Shown here one piece after another: positions 1 through 8,710 of a DNA stretch of 64,000 nt. Within the stretch, counting starts at the first letter, position 1. Each line of letters starts with the position of its first letter. The stretch is taken from NCBI GenBank assembly GCA_016926855.1, contig JAFGNT010000004.1, positions 62,001-126,000 of the forward strand, read 5' to 3'. Below the pieces are notes generated by a model. It saw nothing but the letters and a program-made list of their open reading frames with translations. It was not told the DNA's origin and made no database searches. Both the position numbers and the translations under genes were made by a program. This DNA is from Methanomicrobiaceae archaeon. Lineage in GTDB: Archaea; Halobacteriota; Methanomicrobia; Methanomicrobiales; Methanomicrobiaceae.

Positions 1-1220
1 TGCAGGATCTCCGGCACCGGATCGATGAGGAGACAGTCCTTCTTCGCGGCCATGATGGGGGCCCGCATCCCGTAGGTGCAGGCAAGGTGGCGACGGCGAA
101 GCATCTCCTCCATCATCGCTCCCGGATCGGTATACGAGGCTCCGGGGATCATGGAAATGAGGTCATCGTACGAGCGGCCGTGGTACATCAGCACCCTGAC
201 TCCCTGCAGCCCCACCAGGGCCGGGTTCTCGACCAGCATTACGTTATCCGGAAACTTCCCCGTAAATGCGGGCGGAAGCGCCGGTTGCGGTTCCGAACCG
301 CGGACGGCATCGTGGTTCCCCGGAGAGACGATGATGTGCAGGTGCGAAGGGAAGCGCCGGAGCATCTCTGCAAATGTGTCGTACTGCTCGTAGATATTCG
401 GGATCGTGAGCTCCTGCTCCTGCCCCGGATATATGCCGATGCCGTCCACGATGTCGCCTGCGATGAGGAGATACTGGACGTTCGCCGTAGAGAGCCACGA
501 GGAGAACCGGTCCCATGCTTCGGCGAGAAACGTGTCGCTTCCCACGTGCACGTCCGAGATCAGCACCGCTCTCCCCGGCCGGTCACTTGTAAAGGGCGCA
601 TTACTCATCGGGATATCCGGGCGCACAAGTGTCTCGGCAAAGAAGAGGGTGCCGTCCGAGGAGAGTTTTCCGTTGACGCCGATCACCTCGTCGGGGATGA
701 TCTTTTCCGCTTCGGCAAAGATCTCGCGGTCACGGTTGAACAGGACATTGATCGTCCCCGTAGCGTCCTCAAGGGTCGCCATCCTGTGCCCTTTTGCCGT
801 TGTCCGGACATCAGCGACCATGCCGATGATCGCAGCGTCCTCCTGCCTGTACCGGCTGTTTTTCGTAAGCGCCTCGATGGGCATTCCTGACACCCTGTTT
901 TTAAGGATGGCGGAGAGCCTCGAATAGCGGTCACGGAAGTAGTGGTTGAAATCGGTAAAATCAACCCCTTTTCCATTCGGAGTCGCATTGCCGGTGATAA
1001 TTTCAACGTAGGGATCCCCGAGAAACCGCGTCCCGTCCCGTTCGGTCTTCCAGCCCGGCACGTCCCGCGGCCCGACGACAACCGTATGGGCGGATATGCC
1101 TGCGATGATCTCGTCGATGAGCCCGGGATTCTGCTGATCCTTCAGGTACTTCACCACGTCGGGATGCACCTGCAGGTTTGTGGCAAGAAACCGGTGGACG
1201 ATCTCCTGTTCTCCGAGCAT
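1..1220 (-). CDS. polB: DNA polymerase D (polymerase II) small subunit DP1, 3' end cut off by window edge
   Basis: Small subunit of the archaeal replicative family D polymerase; it carries the proofreading 3'-5' exonuclease and pairs with the large subunit DP2. About 406 residues are visible and the C-terminus lies beyond the left edge. Calcineurin-like phosphoesterase motifs appear in the expected order: DVHVG, AGDIVDG, PGNHD and YHGRSYD, so the metal-dependent nuclease site looks intact. The segment before them (roughly residues 80-190) reads like the OB-fold part of DP1. I chose the ATG at 1220: an AAATACTATA-like TATA box sits about 28 nt upstream with no Shine-Dalgarno, as in leaderless archaeal transcripts. 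Divergent from the signal peptidase gene across 70 bp. Confidence 0.93.
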   Translation of the reverse strand, partial: MLGEQEIVHRFLATNLQVHPDVVKYLKDQQNPGLIDEIIAGISAHTVVVGPRDVPGWKTERDGTRFLGDPYVEIITGNATPNGKGVDFTDFNHYFRDRYSRLSAILKNRVSGMPIEALTKNSRYRQEDAAIIGMVADVRTTAKGHRMATLEDATGTINVLFNRDREIFAEAEKIIPDEVIGVNGKLSSDGTLFFAETLVRPDIPMSNAPFTSDRPGRAVLISDVHVGSDTFLAEAWDRFSSWLSTANVQYLLIAGDIVDGIGIYPGQEQELTIPNIYEQYDTFAEMLRRFPSHLHIIVSPGNHDAVRGSEPQPALPPAFTGKFPDNVMLVENPALVGLQGVRVLMYHGRSYDDLISMIPGASYTDPGAMMEEMLRRRHLACTYGMRAPIMAAKKDCLLIDPVPEIL

Positions 1221-1290
1221 CGTAGTGAGGTTGGGGCGGCGTCGGTATAGTATTTTAGATCATGTTCCCAGAACGGCAAAGAGGTCGGGA

Positions 1291-2019
1291 ATGACAGAGT
1301 ATATGGGTGACGGACTCCAACCTGAAGATATGGAGGGTGCATCGGATCCGGGATCGCTTCCCGGGATCGTGCGGCGGGTCCGGGAGAGCACGCATCCTGC
1401 TGTCATGCTTGCCCGGGATATCGCCTGGGTTCTGGCCGTGGTGGGTGCGATAGCCCTCGTTCTCTTTCTGGTGAGCGGCACGTGGCCCGCGGTCGTGGCC
1501 ATCGAATCGGAGAGCATGGTTCCGAATATGCAGGTAGGGGACCTCGTCTTCGTCGTGGCGCCGGATCGGTTCGGCGGGCTGCAGACGTGGGCGGAAGGGG
1601 AACTGTCGGGATATGCTCCTTTTTCCACCTATCCCGACCGGCAGGGCGCTATGCCGTACGGTGACGTGATCATCTACCGCCCGAACGGGGATACCGGGGT
1701 CCACCCCATCATCCACAGGGCAATCGGCTCCGTGGACGGGACCGGGGGTGCCGGGTACATCACCAAGGGAGATAACAACCAGGGGATTGATCAGAACACA
1801 TACTATCCGGGAATCGGAACAATTCAGCCCGTAAGGAAAGAATGGGTGATCGGCAAGGCCCTGTTTTCCGTTCCCCTCGTCGGGTACCTGCCGCTCAATA
1901 TCATTCCCTTTGCGGCCCTGATCCTGCTCCTAGTCATTCTGCACGAACTCATCGGTGGCCGCAGCGGTGAGGAGGAGTCGAAAAAACCGGGTACCGGAAA
2001 GAAGGGGAAACGGAAGTGA
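1291..2019 (+). CDS. Signal peptidase I (archaeal/ER type, S26B)
   Basis: Membrane-bound serine protease that removes signal peptides from secreted proteins, 242 residues. An N-terminal cytoplasmic stretch of about 40 residues precedes a membrane helix (about 44-70). The catalytic motifs of the archaeal/eukaryotic Sec11 type are visible: Ser75 in ESESMVPN, His142 in IIHRAIG and Asp161 in TKGDNNQ, that is a Ser-His-Asp arrangement and not the bacterial Ser-Lys dyad. A second hydrophobic helix lies near the C-terminus, followed by a Lys/Arg-rich tail. The ATG at 1291 is preceded by GAGGTC; an upstream in-frame extension would run into the DP1 gene. Its stop overlaps the GTG start of the first cofH gene, so the two are probably co-transcribed. 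Confidence 0.93.
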   Translation: MTEYMGDGLQPEDMEGASDPGSLPGIVRRVRESTHPAVMLARDIAWVLAVVGAIALVLFLVSGTWPAVVAIESESMVPNMQVGDLVFVVAPDRFGGLQTWAEGELSGYAPFSTYPDRQGAMPYGDVIIYRPNGDTGVHPIIHRAIGSVDGTGGAGYITKGDNNQGIDQNTYYPGIGTIQPVRKEWVIGKALFSVPLVGYLPLNIIPFAALILLLVILHELIGGRSGEEESKKPGTGKKGKRK

Positions 2020-3101
2020 CAGTGATACGCCAGATACTCAACGATGTGCGTGCCGGCCACCGTCTTACCGGGGAGGAAGCGCTCCGGCTGATGAAGGTGC
2101 GGGATCGCCGCATCTGGGATATTGCCCTGACGGCTGATGAAATCCGGGAGCAGAAGGTAGGAAACGTCGTCAGTTATGTCAGGAACCAGAACCTTCACGT
2201 GACAAACATCTGCAAGAACGTCTGCGGCTTCTGCGGGTTTGGCAGACCGAAAGGATCGGAAGGGACGTTTCTCTATGGAGAGGATGAGATCCGGGCGCAG
2301 GCAGCCCTTGCACGGGAGAGGGACGTCACCGAGATCTGCATGCTTTCGGGGGTGCATCCCGACTTCACCCTTGAAACCTACGAGGATATGATAGGCTGGG
2401 TGCACGATGCCATGCCCTCCGCCGATATCCACACGGCAAGCCCCGACGAAGTGACATGGGCGGCACAGAAGAGCGGTGTTTCGATAGAGGAGGCTCTAAA
2501 ACGGCTCCGTGCGGCGGGTCTCGGCACCCTGCAGGGTACCGGCGCCGAGATCCTCGTCGATTCCGTCCGGGAGATCATCTGTCCGCGGAAGGTCGATACG
2601 GCGACGTGGGCTGCGGTGATCCGGGCGGCTCATAAATTGGGGATCCGGTCGACGGCGACCATCATGTACGGCTCGGTCGAGCAGCCGGAAGATCGCATCG
2701 CTCACTTCTCCCTCCTCCGGCAGATTCAGGATGAGACGGGCGGATTCACCGAACTTGTGCCTCTCTCTTATCTTCACCAGAATACGGCGCTGTATAACGA
2801 GGGCCGGGCATCGGCCGGGGCAACGGGACGTGAGGATATCCTCCTGTTCGCTGTTTCCCGTCTTTTCCTTGATAATTTTGATCACATCCAGATCTCGTGG
2901 GGGAAAGTCGGGATCAAAATGGCACAACTCGGCCTGTGCGCCGGGGGGGACGATCTCGGCGGCACGATGTTCTGCGATGCGGTCTCGGTCGATGCCGGAG
3001 CGGACGAGGCTGATTACCTTGATCCGAAAACAATGGAGCGGATTGCAACGGATATCGGGCGGGAACTTCGCCAGCGAACCACGACATACACGCTCCTGTA
3101 A
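2016..3101 (+). CDS. cofH: CofH, F420 precursor (FO) synthase subunit 2, paralogue 1
   Basis: Radical SAM enzyme that, with CofG, makes 7,8-didemethyl-8-hydroxy-5-deazariboflavin (FO), the chromophore of coenzyme F420; CofH joins the tyrosine-derived hydroxybenzyl group to the ribityl-diaminouracil. The protein has 361 residues, normal for CofH. The radical SAM cluster motif is C66-x3-C70-x2-C73 (ICKNVCGFCGF). Further family landmarks are SGVHPDF, GTGAEILVD and CAGGDDLGGTM near the C-terminus. A GTG start at 2016 overlaps the previous stop by 4 nt. A second CofH-type gene lies at 7019-8113; cofG is not in this window. Ribityl-uracil is also the riboflavin precursor, and ribC/ribH lie 10 kb downstream. 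Confidence 0.93.
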   Translation: MTVIRQILNDVRAGHRLTGEEALRLMKVRDRRIWDIALTADEIREQKVGNVVSYVRNQNLHVTNICKNVCGFCGFGRPKGSEGTFLYGEDEIRAQAALARERDVTEICMLSGVHPDFTLETYEDMIGWVHDAMPSADIHTASPDEVTWAAQKSGVSIEEALKRLRAAGLGTLQGTGAEILVDSVREIICPRKVDTATWAAVIRAAHKLGIRSTATIMYGSVEQPEDRIAHFSLLRQIQDETGGFTELVPLSYLHQNTALYNEGRASAGATGREDILLFAVSRLFLDNFDHIQISWGKVGIKMAQLGLCAGGDDLGGTMFCDAVSVDAGADEADYLDPKTMERIATDIGRELRQRTTTYTLL

Positions 3102-3102
3102 T

Positions 3103-3113
3103 CCGTTTTTTAT
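3103..3113. terminator. T-rich spacer between convergent cofH and recQ
   Basis: The 12-bp gap between the two convergent stop codons contains a run of six T on the plus strand (CGTTTTTTATTTA), which fits the U-rich terminators of archaea. No hairpin is evident. Confidence 0.4.
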
Positions 3114-5288
3114 TTATAATGGGAGATTATCTTCCTCCCGTTTTCCCCTCTCTCCCGACTGTTGCAGGACGGCGGCCCGGACGAACCTGATATCATTCCA
3201 GCTGTACCGGTCTCCGAGCAGGCGTTTCAGCACCTTGAGATCGTAGCTGCCCGAGTCCCTGAGTGCATCCCTGACACTCCTCTGTTTCTCCGGAAGAACG
3301 AGATCGTCGAGGGAGATGGCTTCACCGACGAGAATGAGGCTTTCAAGGTGGGCGCCGACGATATCCTCCGTCAGGTCGCGTTGCGACGCAATCTCCCGGA
3401 GAGTGAGTCCCTTCCGGTAGAGATCGCGGGTCTCTCTGAGCGTGTCACGGGAGAAAGGAACCTTTCCCGCCGGCGCCGGGCATTCACCGGACAGGGCTTT
3501 TTCACTCCTCGGAGAACGGGTAATTTCCCGGAGGAACCTCTCCCCGTACTTCTTCAGTTTCCGCTCACCGACCCCTCGGACGGCGAGCAGTCCCGTCCCT
3601 GTCGTCGGGCGGCGTTTCACCATTTCACGGAGGGTTGCATCGGAAAACACCATATAGGGCGGGATCTCCTCCGTGTCTGCCAGTTCTTTTCTCAGTCTTC
3701 GAAGGCGATCAAAGAGGCCGGGATCATCCGAACCGGCGGCAACCGCACGCCGCCCGGGGGAACTCACCCGTCCCGACAGGAAGACCCGTTCACTGCCGGT
3801 GAGCACCGCATGGCTTTTTTCGGTCAGGACTATCACCGGATAGCGGTCCCCCAGCTGTCCGAGATACCCGAGACGCACGAGTTCCCTGATATGCGCAACA
3901 AGGTCTTCGCGGGAATGCGATTTCCCCGAGCCGAAGCATCTCCGGTCCGCATCACCGCGCTCGCGGACTTTTTTGGATGCAGAACCCCGGAGAACATCGG
4001 CGATATACCCCGCGCCGTATGCAGCGGGAAGTTCCCTGACACACCCGATGATCTCCGCCGCGACTCCGGTCCCGTCAAAGAGTGTTTTTGGGTTTGTGCA
4101 GCTGTCACACCGCCCGCAGCGTCCCGGGGGGAAGGTCTCGCCGAAATAGGAGAGCAGTGCCTCCACCCGGCACCCTGTCCCCTCGCAGTAGGCGACCAGA
4201 GCATCGAGCCGCCGGTACGCGCTCCGCTTTTCGATGTCACTCTCCATCCGGTCGATGAAATAGGATACCCGTGGCCGGTCGGCAGGGCTGTAGAGCAGGA
4301 TGCAGTCGGAAGGCTCCCCGTCCCGTCCTGCACGCCCCGTTTCCTGGTAAAAGTGCTCGAGATCGCGGGGCAGATCGTAGTGGATGACAAACCGGACGTC
4401 CGGCTTGTCGATCCCCATACCGAACGCAATGGTGGCGACGATAATCCGTGTCTCATCACGGATGAACCGGTCCTGCGTCTCTGCCCTGAGCGTTTTTTGC
4501 AGGCCCGCGTGGTAAGGGCGGGCGGAAAATCCGTCCCTGTTAAGTTTATCGGCAAGCTCGTCGACGGTTTTTTTGCTCGTGCAATAGATGATGCCGGAAT
4601 CCTTCCGGTGCGCTGAGAGGTAGTGCACAAGCTGTGCATAGGCGTTTCTCTTCTCCAGGATTTCGTAGGTGAGGTTCGGGCGGTAAAAACTCCCGAGCGA
4701 TATGAACGGACGCGAGAGCTGGAGCTGATCGGTGATGTCGAGCTGTACAGCGGGGGTTGCCGTCGCGGTCAGGGCGATGACGGGGATTCCGGGGAGTGCA
4801 CGGCGCAGCCCGACAATCTGCCGGTATTCGGGGCGGAATTCATGGCCCCACTGGGAGATGCAGTGTGCTTCATCCACCGCGATGAGGCTGACGGAAAGAC
4901 CGCGGAGAAATGAGATAAATCCTGGTTGTGCTGCTTTTTCGGGAGAAACGTAGAGTATTTTTAGTGTTCCTGCCCTGAGTGCGGCTTCGGTCTCCCGCCG
5001 CCGGTCGTAGGTGACGGTACTGTTGAGGAAGGCAGCCGGTACTCCGTTTTCCCGGAGGCCGTCCACCTGGTCCTTCATGAGCGCGATGAGCGGGGAGATG
5101 ACAATTGCGGTGCCCGGTTTAAGCAGCGCCGGAAGCTGAAAACAGAGAGATTTACCGCCGCCCGTTGCAATGACCGCCATTACATCGCGATTGTCGAGGA
5201 TGTGGGCAATGATCTCTTCCTGATGAGGAAGGAAGGAGCTGAATCCGAAGTACTTTTTAAGTGCCCGGTATGCAGGCTCCATATCCAT
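3114..5288 (-). CDS. recQ: RecQ-family ATP-dependent DNA helicase
   Basis: 3'-5' superfamily 2 DNA helicase for recombination and fork repair, about 724 residues. Helicase motifs are complete: ATGGGKS (Walker A), DEAHCISQWGHEFR (motif II plus the RecQ-specific loop), LTATATP (III), and QETGRAGRDG (VI). A RecQ zinc-binding segment follows (Cys residues in YCEGTGC and GRCGRCDSC), then an RQC-like winged helix, an HRDC-like region (LLAVRGVGERKLKKYGE) and a C-terminal helix-turn-helix repeat (LTLREIASQRDLTEDIV), the arrangement of full-length bacterial-type RecQ. I chose the ATG at 5288 (MDMEPAYRAL), where RecQ homology begins; an in-frame ATG at 5330 is possible and no Shine-Dalgarno decides between them. 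Convergent with cofH. Confidence 0.93.
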   Translation of the reverse strand: MDMEPAYRALKKYFGFSSFLPHQEEIIAHILDNRDVMAVIATGGGKSLCFQLPALLKPGTAIVISPLIALMKDQVDGLRENGVPAAFLNSTVTYDRRRETEAALRAGTLKILYVSPEKAAQPGFISFLRGLSVSLIAVDEAHCISQWGHEFRPEYRQIVGLRRALPGIPVIALTATATPAVQLDITDQLQLSRPFISLGSFYRPNLTYEILEKRNAYAQLVHYLSAHRKDSGIIYCTSKKTVDELADKLNRDGFSARPYHAGLQKTLRAETQDRFIRDETRIIVATIAFGMGIDKPDVRFVIHYDLPRDLEHFYQETGRAGRDGEPSDCILLYSPADRPRVSYFIDRMESDIEKRSAYRRLDALVAYCEGTGCRVEALLSYFGETFPPGRCGRCDSCTNPKTLFDGTGVAAEIIGCVRELPAAYGAGYIADVLRGSASKKVRERGDADRRCFGSGKSHSREDLVAHIRELVRLGYLGQLGDRYPVIVLTEKSHAVLTGSERVFLSGRVSSPGRRAVAAGSDDPGLFDRLRRLRKELADTEEIPPYMVFSDATLREMVKRRPTTGTGLLAVRGVGERKLKKYGERFLREITRSPRSEKALSGECPAPAGKVPFSRDTLRETRDLYRKGLTLREIASQRDLTEDIVGAHLESLILVGEAISLDDLVLPEKQRSVRDALRDSGSYDLKVLKRLLGDRYSWNDIRFVRAAVLQQSGERGKREEDNLPL

Positions 5289-5464
5289 GATGATATATTC
5301 GGGGGAAGCGGCATTAAGACTTACAATCATGGCGGCGGCGGGATTCCGTCCGGGGGGCCGGTACCAGAAACCATTTAACGGCAGGGCCGTAATATCCAGC
5401 ATCTAATCCTGTCTGCCGGACGGCACGAGCCCTGCCGGATTGGGACCCACCGGGAGAATTCTTC

Positions 5465-6094
5465 ATGGAATGCCCTCTGGATATCAGTGCGTGCGGGCAC
5501 GGCATTTCCCGCCCGTACCGTATCCTGATTCCCCTTGCCCTCTTTGCAGCTTACCTGGTTTTCCTGTATACATTTCTGCCGTATCACGATTTTTTCGTGT
5601 ATATCGGCCTTGCCGTCGCGTACCTCCTCCCTCCCGCAGGCAAGGAGTCGGTCATCCCCCTTGGCATCTGTCTCGGGGAGGTGTGGTGGCTGACGGCACT
5701 GACCTGTGCCCTCATCGATAGTGTATGTGCCCTGTTTGTTGTCTGGAACTTCGATCTGCTGCTCAGGGTGCCCGTTTTCGGACCGGCCACGGGCAGATTT
5801 GCAGGAGGGGGACGCGCTTTTATCCGGGCCCGGCCGTGGCTCGGGAACCTCTCCTACGCGGGGCTCATCCTGTTTGTTATGTTTCCTCTGCAGGGTTCGG
5901 GCGGCGTGAATGCCACTATCATCGGGCGGCTGCTCGGGATGGGTGTTGTCCCGGTACTGGTCTGTATCAGCGCGGGATCGCTTGCAGGGTGTTTCTCAAT
6001 TGCCATGGGTGCCGGCTGGCTGATTGCCCTCTTCTCCGAGAGTCCCGCGAGGGCAGTCCTTCCGGGTACCATAATACTGGCTGCCTGTGCCTGA
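5465..6094 (+). CDS. Small multidrug export family membrane protein (COG2426)
   Basis: Integral membrane protein of 209 residues belonging to the putative small multidrug export family. The family's conserved loop is present near residue 60 (GKESVIPLGI). Roughly five to six hydrophobic helices can be seen (about 20-40, 45-57, 75-95, 130-150, 155-185, 190-209). The actual substrate is unknown; the family name comes from weak resistance phenotypes in bacteria. It stands alone between divergent recQ and the secreted protein gene, with 62 nt or more of spacer on each side. Confidence 0.75.
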   Translation: MECPLDISACGHGISRPYRILIPLALFAAYLVFLYTFLPYHDFFVYIGLAVAYLLPPAGKESVIPLGICLGEVWWLTALTCALIDSVCALFVVWNFDLLLRVPVFGPATGRFAGGGRAFIRARPWLGNLSYAGLILFVMFPLQGSGGVNATIIGRLLGMGVVPVLVCISAGSLAGCFSIAMGAGWLIALFSESPARAVLPGTIILAACA

Positions 6095-6231
6095 GCAGCT
6101 ATCTGGCTGCGGAAAGGTCGTTATCCTGTGAATGACCGGAAATAATCGCCCGGTTTATGATTTTCTTTCCGTGGTTCGAAACAGTGAAATATCTATTAAT
6201 GTATTTTCATCATATAACAGAGGATTTCGTA

Positions 6232-6933
6232 ATGAAAAGAACAACACTGCTCACGATATCACTTGTTTTTCTGCTGGTCGTCACACCCGCACTGGCAGCG
6301 AACGAGAAAGGCAATCCCGAAGCCGGACAAACAGGTGCCGGAACTGCTATCAGTAACCAGACACAGGCTGCCGGTACTGTTTCCGCACAACAGGGCACGC
6401 CCCGCGTCGCGGGAGTACAGCAGCCGGGAACCCTGATGATTCGCACCGAACTCACAGCACGCGAACAGGAAAGGCAGCAGGTGCTTGATCAGGAACTGCA
6501 GTCCGTCCGCCCGGACGTCCGGAACGTGTACCGGAACCAGAATACCGTCAGGGTTGCCGTGTATACGATACTCGGGCTGGAAAACAGTACCGACGATATA
6601 AGCCGGAATATTTCCGCGGTCGCGCGTGAATTCAACACTTCCGTACAGGCCACGATTGTTGCCGAGGAACGGTTTGAAACCCGGAGCGGATTTGTGCGCT
6701 TTTTTGCCGGCGGCGATGATGAAGCGGCTGCCGAGATCCTGCAGCTGACAGCCGGGAACCGTATCCGTATCCAGGAGATGAACCGGCTTATCGAGGAATG
6801 TGACTGCGACAGTGAAACGCGTGCATTCCTGCAGGAGCAGCTGCAGGTCATGACAGAGGAGCAAACGCGCCTCGAAACGCGGGCACAGGCAGAACAGGCT
6901 GACCGCGGTCTTTTCGGGTGGCTGTGGAAATAA
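6232..6933 (+). CDS. Secreted protein of unknown function with signal peptide
   Basis: I do not recognise this family. The 233-residue product starts with a clear signal peptide (MKRTTLLTISLVFLLVV..., cleavage likely after ALAA near residue 22), then a Gln/Ala/Gly/Thr-rich low-complexity linker to about residue 80, then a mostly helical, strongly charged domain (about 85-225) with a short C-terminal hydrophobic end (GLFGWLWK). Two Cys (ECDCDS) lie near residue 190. The start is the ATG at 6232, preceded by AGAGGA with good spacing; AT-rich promoter-like sequence (TATCTATTAATGTATTT) lies about 30-40 nt upstream. It lies alone between the exporter gene and the second cofH gene. Possibly a cell-surface or periplasm-side coiled-coil protein; function unknown. 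Confidence 0.8.
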   Translation: MKRTTLLTISLVFLLVVTPALAANEKGNPEAGQTGAGTAISNQTQAAGTVSAQQGTPRVAGVQQPGTLMIRTELTAREQERQQVLDQELQSVRPDVRNVYRNQNTVRVAVYTILGLENSTDDISRNISAVAREFNTSVQATIVAEERFETRSGFVRFFAGGDDEAAAEILQLTAGNRIRIQEMNRLIEECDCDSETRAFLQEQLQVMTEEQTRLETRAQAEQADRGLFGWLWK

Positions 6934-7018
6934 CCCGTCACTTTTTTCCCTGTCCGGGTCACTCCAACACGCTTATATTGCCTCCATGACATCCCTCTGT
7001 TGCTATGGGAGAGTGGAG

Positions 7019-8113
7019 ATGTCCTCGGTGACAGCACTGCAGCGGATATGTGAGGATGCCGTCGGTGGTATACGGCTGTCAGAAGAGGATGCGATTACCC
7101 TGTTTTCGGCGAAAGGCCGGGAAATCTGGGATATTACCGCCGCAGCTGATCGGGCCCGCGAAGAATGTGTCGGGGATGAGGTGACGTTTGTCAGGAACCA
7201 GAACCTCAATGTCACAAACATCTGTGTCAATGCCTGCGGGTTCTGTGCGTATTCCCGGAAGGAGGGGGATCCTGATTCGTACCGGTTCGGGAAGGAGACG
7301 GTTCAGGAAAAGGCAGCGCTTGCGGGTACGCGTGGCGTAACCGAAATCTGCACCGTCAGCGGCCTCCACCCGGATTTTGACGCAGGTGCATACACGGACA
7401 TCATCGCATGGATCCGCGAAGCGGCGCCGGGAGTCCATATTCACGCGAGCAATCCGATGGAGATTGCATTCGGGGCTCGAAAGAGCGGGATTTCGACTAC
7501 CGAGATGCTCGGCCGGATGAAGGATGCCGGGCTCGGTTCGATGTGCGGTACGGCTGCTGAGATCCTCGTGGACCAGGTGCGGGCCCGCATCTGTCCCGGA
7601 AAGATCAATACCGCCACGTGGGAGCGGATCATCAGGGAAGCACATCGGGCAGGCATCCCGACGACCGCCACAATCATGTACGGGCATGGGGAGACAATTC
7701 GTGACCGGGCCCGGCACCTGGCAATTCTCCGGTCGATTCAGGATGATACCGCCGGTTTTACCGAATTCGTCCCCCTCTCGTTTATTCACCACCAGACGCC
7801 CCTCTACTTAAGGGGAGAGGCTCCGGCGGGGGCGACAGGCCGCGAGGATATCCTGATGTATGCCGTATCGCGCCTCTTTCTCGATAACATCCCCCACATC
7901 CAGGTATCGTGGGTGAAACTGGGCACAAAGCTGTCCCAGCTTGCCCTGTGTGCGGGTGGTGACGATCTCGGCGGAACGATGTACGAGGAGCGAATCTCAA
8001 AAGAGGCAGGTGCAAAAGATACGGATTTTCTTGACCCGGCTGAAATGCGGCGTATTGCAGAGGATATCGGACGCTCCCTTGCGGAACGGACAACCCTCTA
8101 CGGCCGCGTATAA
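7019..8113 (+). CDS. cofH: CofH, F420 precursor (FO) synthase subunit 2, paralogue 2
   Basis: Second CofH-type radical SAM protein of the window, 364 residues, with cluster motif C69-x3-C73-x2-C76 (ICVNACGFCAY). It aligns with the 2016-3101 product along its whole length; by eye about half the residues match, including RNQNL-VTNIC, SG-HPDF, AEILVD, TATIMYG and CAGGDDLGGTM. It is therefore a full-length, apparently active paralogue and not a fragment or CofG. I chose the ATG at 7019, preceded by GGGAGAGTGGAG; the ATG at 6986 has no such signal. Annotated Methanomicrobiales and Methanosarcina genomes also carry two cofH genes. Convergent with the iron-sulfur flavoprotein gene, 15 bp apart. Confidence 0.92.
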   Translation: MSSVTALQRICEDAVGGIRLSEEDAITLFSAKGREIWDITAAADRAREECVGDEVTFVRNQNLNVTNICVNACGFCAYSRKEGDPDSYRFGKETVQEKAALAGTRGVTEICTVSGLHPDFDAGAYTDIIAWIREAAPGVHIHASNPMEIAFGARKSGISTTEMLGRMKDAGLGSMCGTAAEILVDQVRARICPGKINTATWERIIREAHRAGIPTTATIMYGHGETIRDRARHLAILRSIQDDTAGFTEFVPLSFIHHQTPLYLRGEAPAGATGREDILMYAVSRLFLDNIPHIQVSWVKLGTKLSQLALCAGGDDLGGTMYEERISKEAGAKDTDFLDPAEMRRIAEDIGRSLAERTTLYGRV

Positions 8114-8128
8114 GGGAGGAGTGTGCCG

Positions 8129-8707
8129 TCAGGCGTTCTTGATATATTTCGAATCCTTCCGCAGCATTTTTATGATCTTTCCCGCGACTTCCTTTGCTTT
8201 CGGCATGGCATGCGGGTCGTTGAGGATGTCCCCCGGCAGGTATCCCTTTCCCGCCACAAAGCCGAGGTACGAAAACTCGTGCGTATTGACGAATCCTTCG
8301 AGCGTCTCGAGGGTTCGTTCGCATCCGCGGTCAGCACAGACGGACACCACAACGGCATTCCGTCCCGCCAGTTTCCGGTCATGATAGAGGGAATATGTCC
8401 GGTCGATGAAGTTTTTGAGCTGCCCGCAGACATCGTAGTAATAGGTGGGTGACCCGATGATGAGGATATCACAGTCGATGACCTTGTCGACGATGCGGCC
8501 CCAGTCGTCTTTCTCTATGACGCACCATTTTTTCTCCTTGCACTTCTCGCACCCGATGCAGGGCAGAATTTCCATCCCTGAGAGTGATACGAATTCCGTC
8601 TCTATCTCGGAACAGTTTTCCGCATCCACATGTTCAAGAATTTTTTGTATCAGGAGTGCGGTATTGCCCTCTTTTCGCATGCTCCCGGACAGGCCGAGCA
8701 CCTTCAT
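8129..8707 (-). CDS. Iron-sulfur flavoprotein (Isf-type NADPH-dependent FMN reductase fold)
   Basis: 192-residue flavodoxin-fold protein. The FMN phosphate loop is at the N-terminus (GLSGSMRKEGNTA, residues 5-17), the second flavin loop is GSPTYYYDVCGQLKNFIDR near residue 90. The compact cysteine motif C50-x2-C53-x2-C56-x5-C62 matches the [4Fe-4S] site known from Methanosarcina Isf, an electron carrier implicated in O2 and H2O2 reduction. It starts 3 nt after the DUF123 gene and is the last gene of a three-gene minus-strand operon. Three further flavodoxin-fold genes lie at 42878-46401. Confidence 0.9.
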   Translation of the reverse strand: MKVLGLSGSMRKEGNTALLIQKILEHVDAENCSEIETEFVSLSGMEILPCIGCEKCKEKKWCVIEKDDWGRIVDKVIDCDILIIGSPTYYYDVCGQLKNFIDRTYSLYHDRKLAGRNAVVVSVCADRGCERTLETLEGFVNTHEFSYLGFVAGKGYLPGDILNDPHAMPKAKEVAGKIIKMLRKDSKYIKNA

Positions 8708-8710
8708 ACT

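Noticed and set aside
3162-4616. 484-codon plus-strand ORF
   Set aside because: Fully antisense to recQ, whose helicase motifs are complete; the translation has no recognisable motif.
2016-8113. One of the two radical SAM genes as CofG
   Set aside because: Both products are of CofH length and share CofH landmarks (RNQNL, CAGGDDLGGTM); neither looks like CofG.
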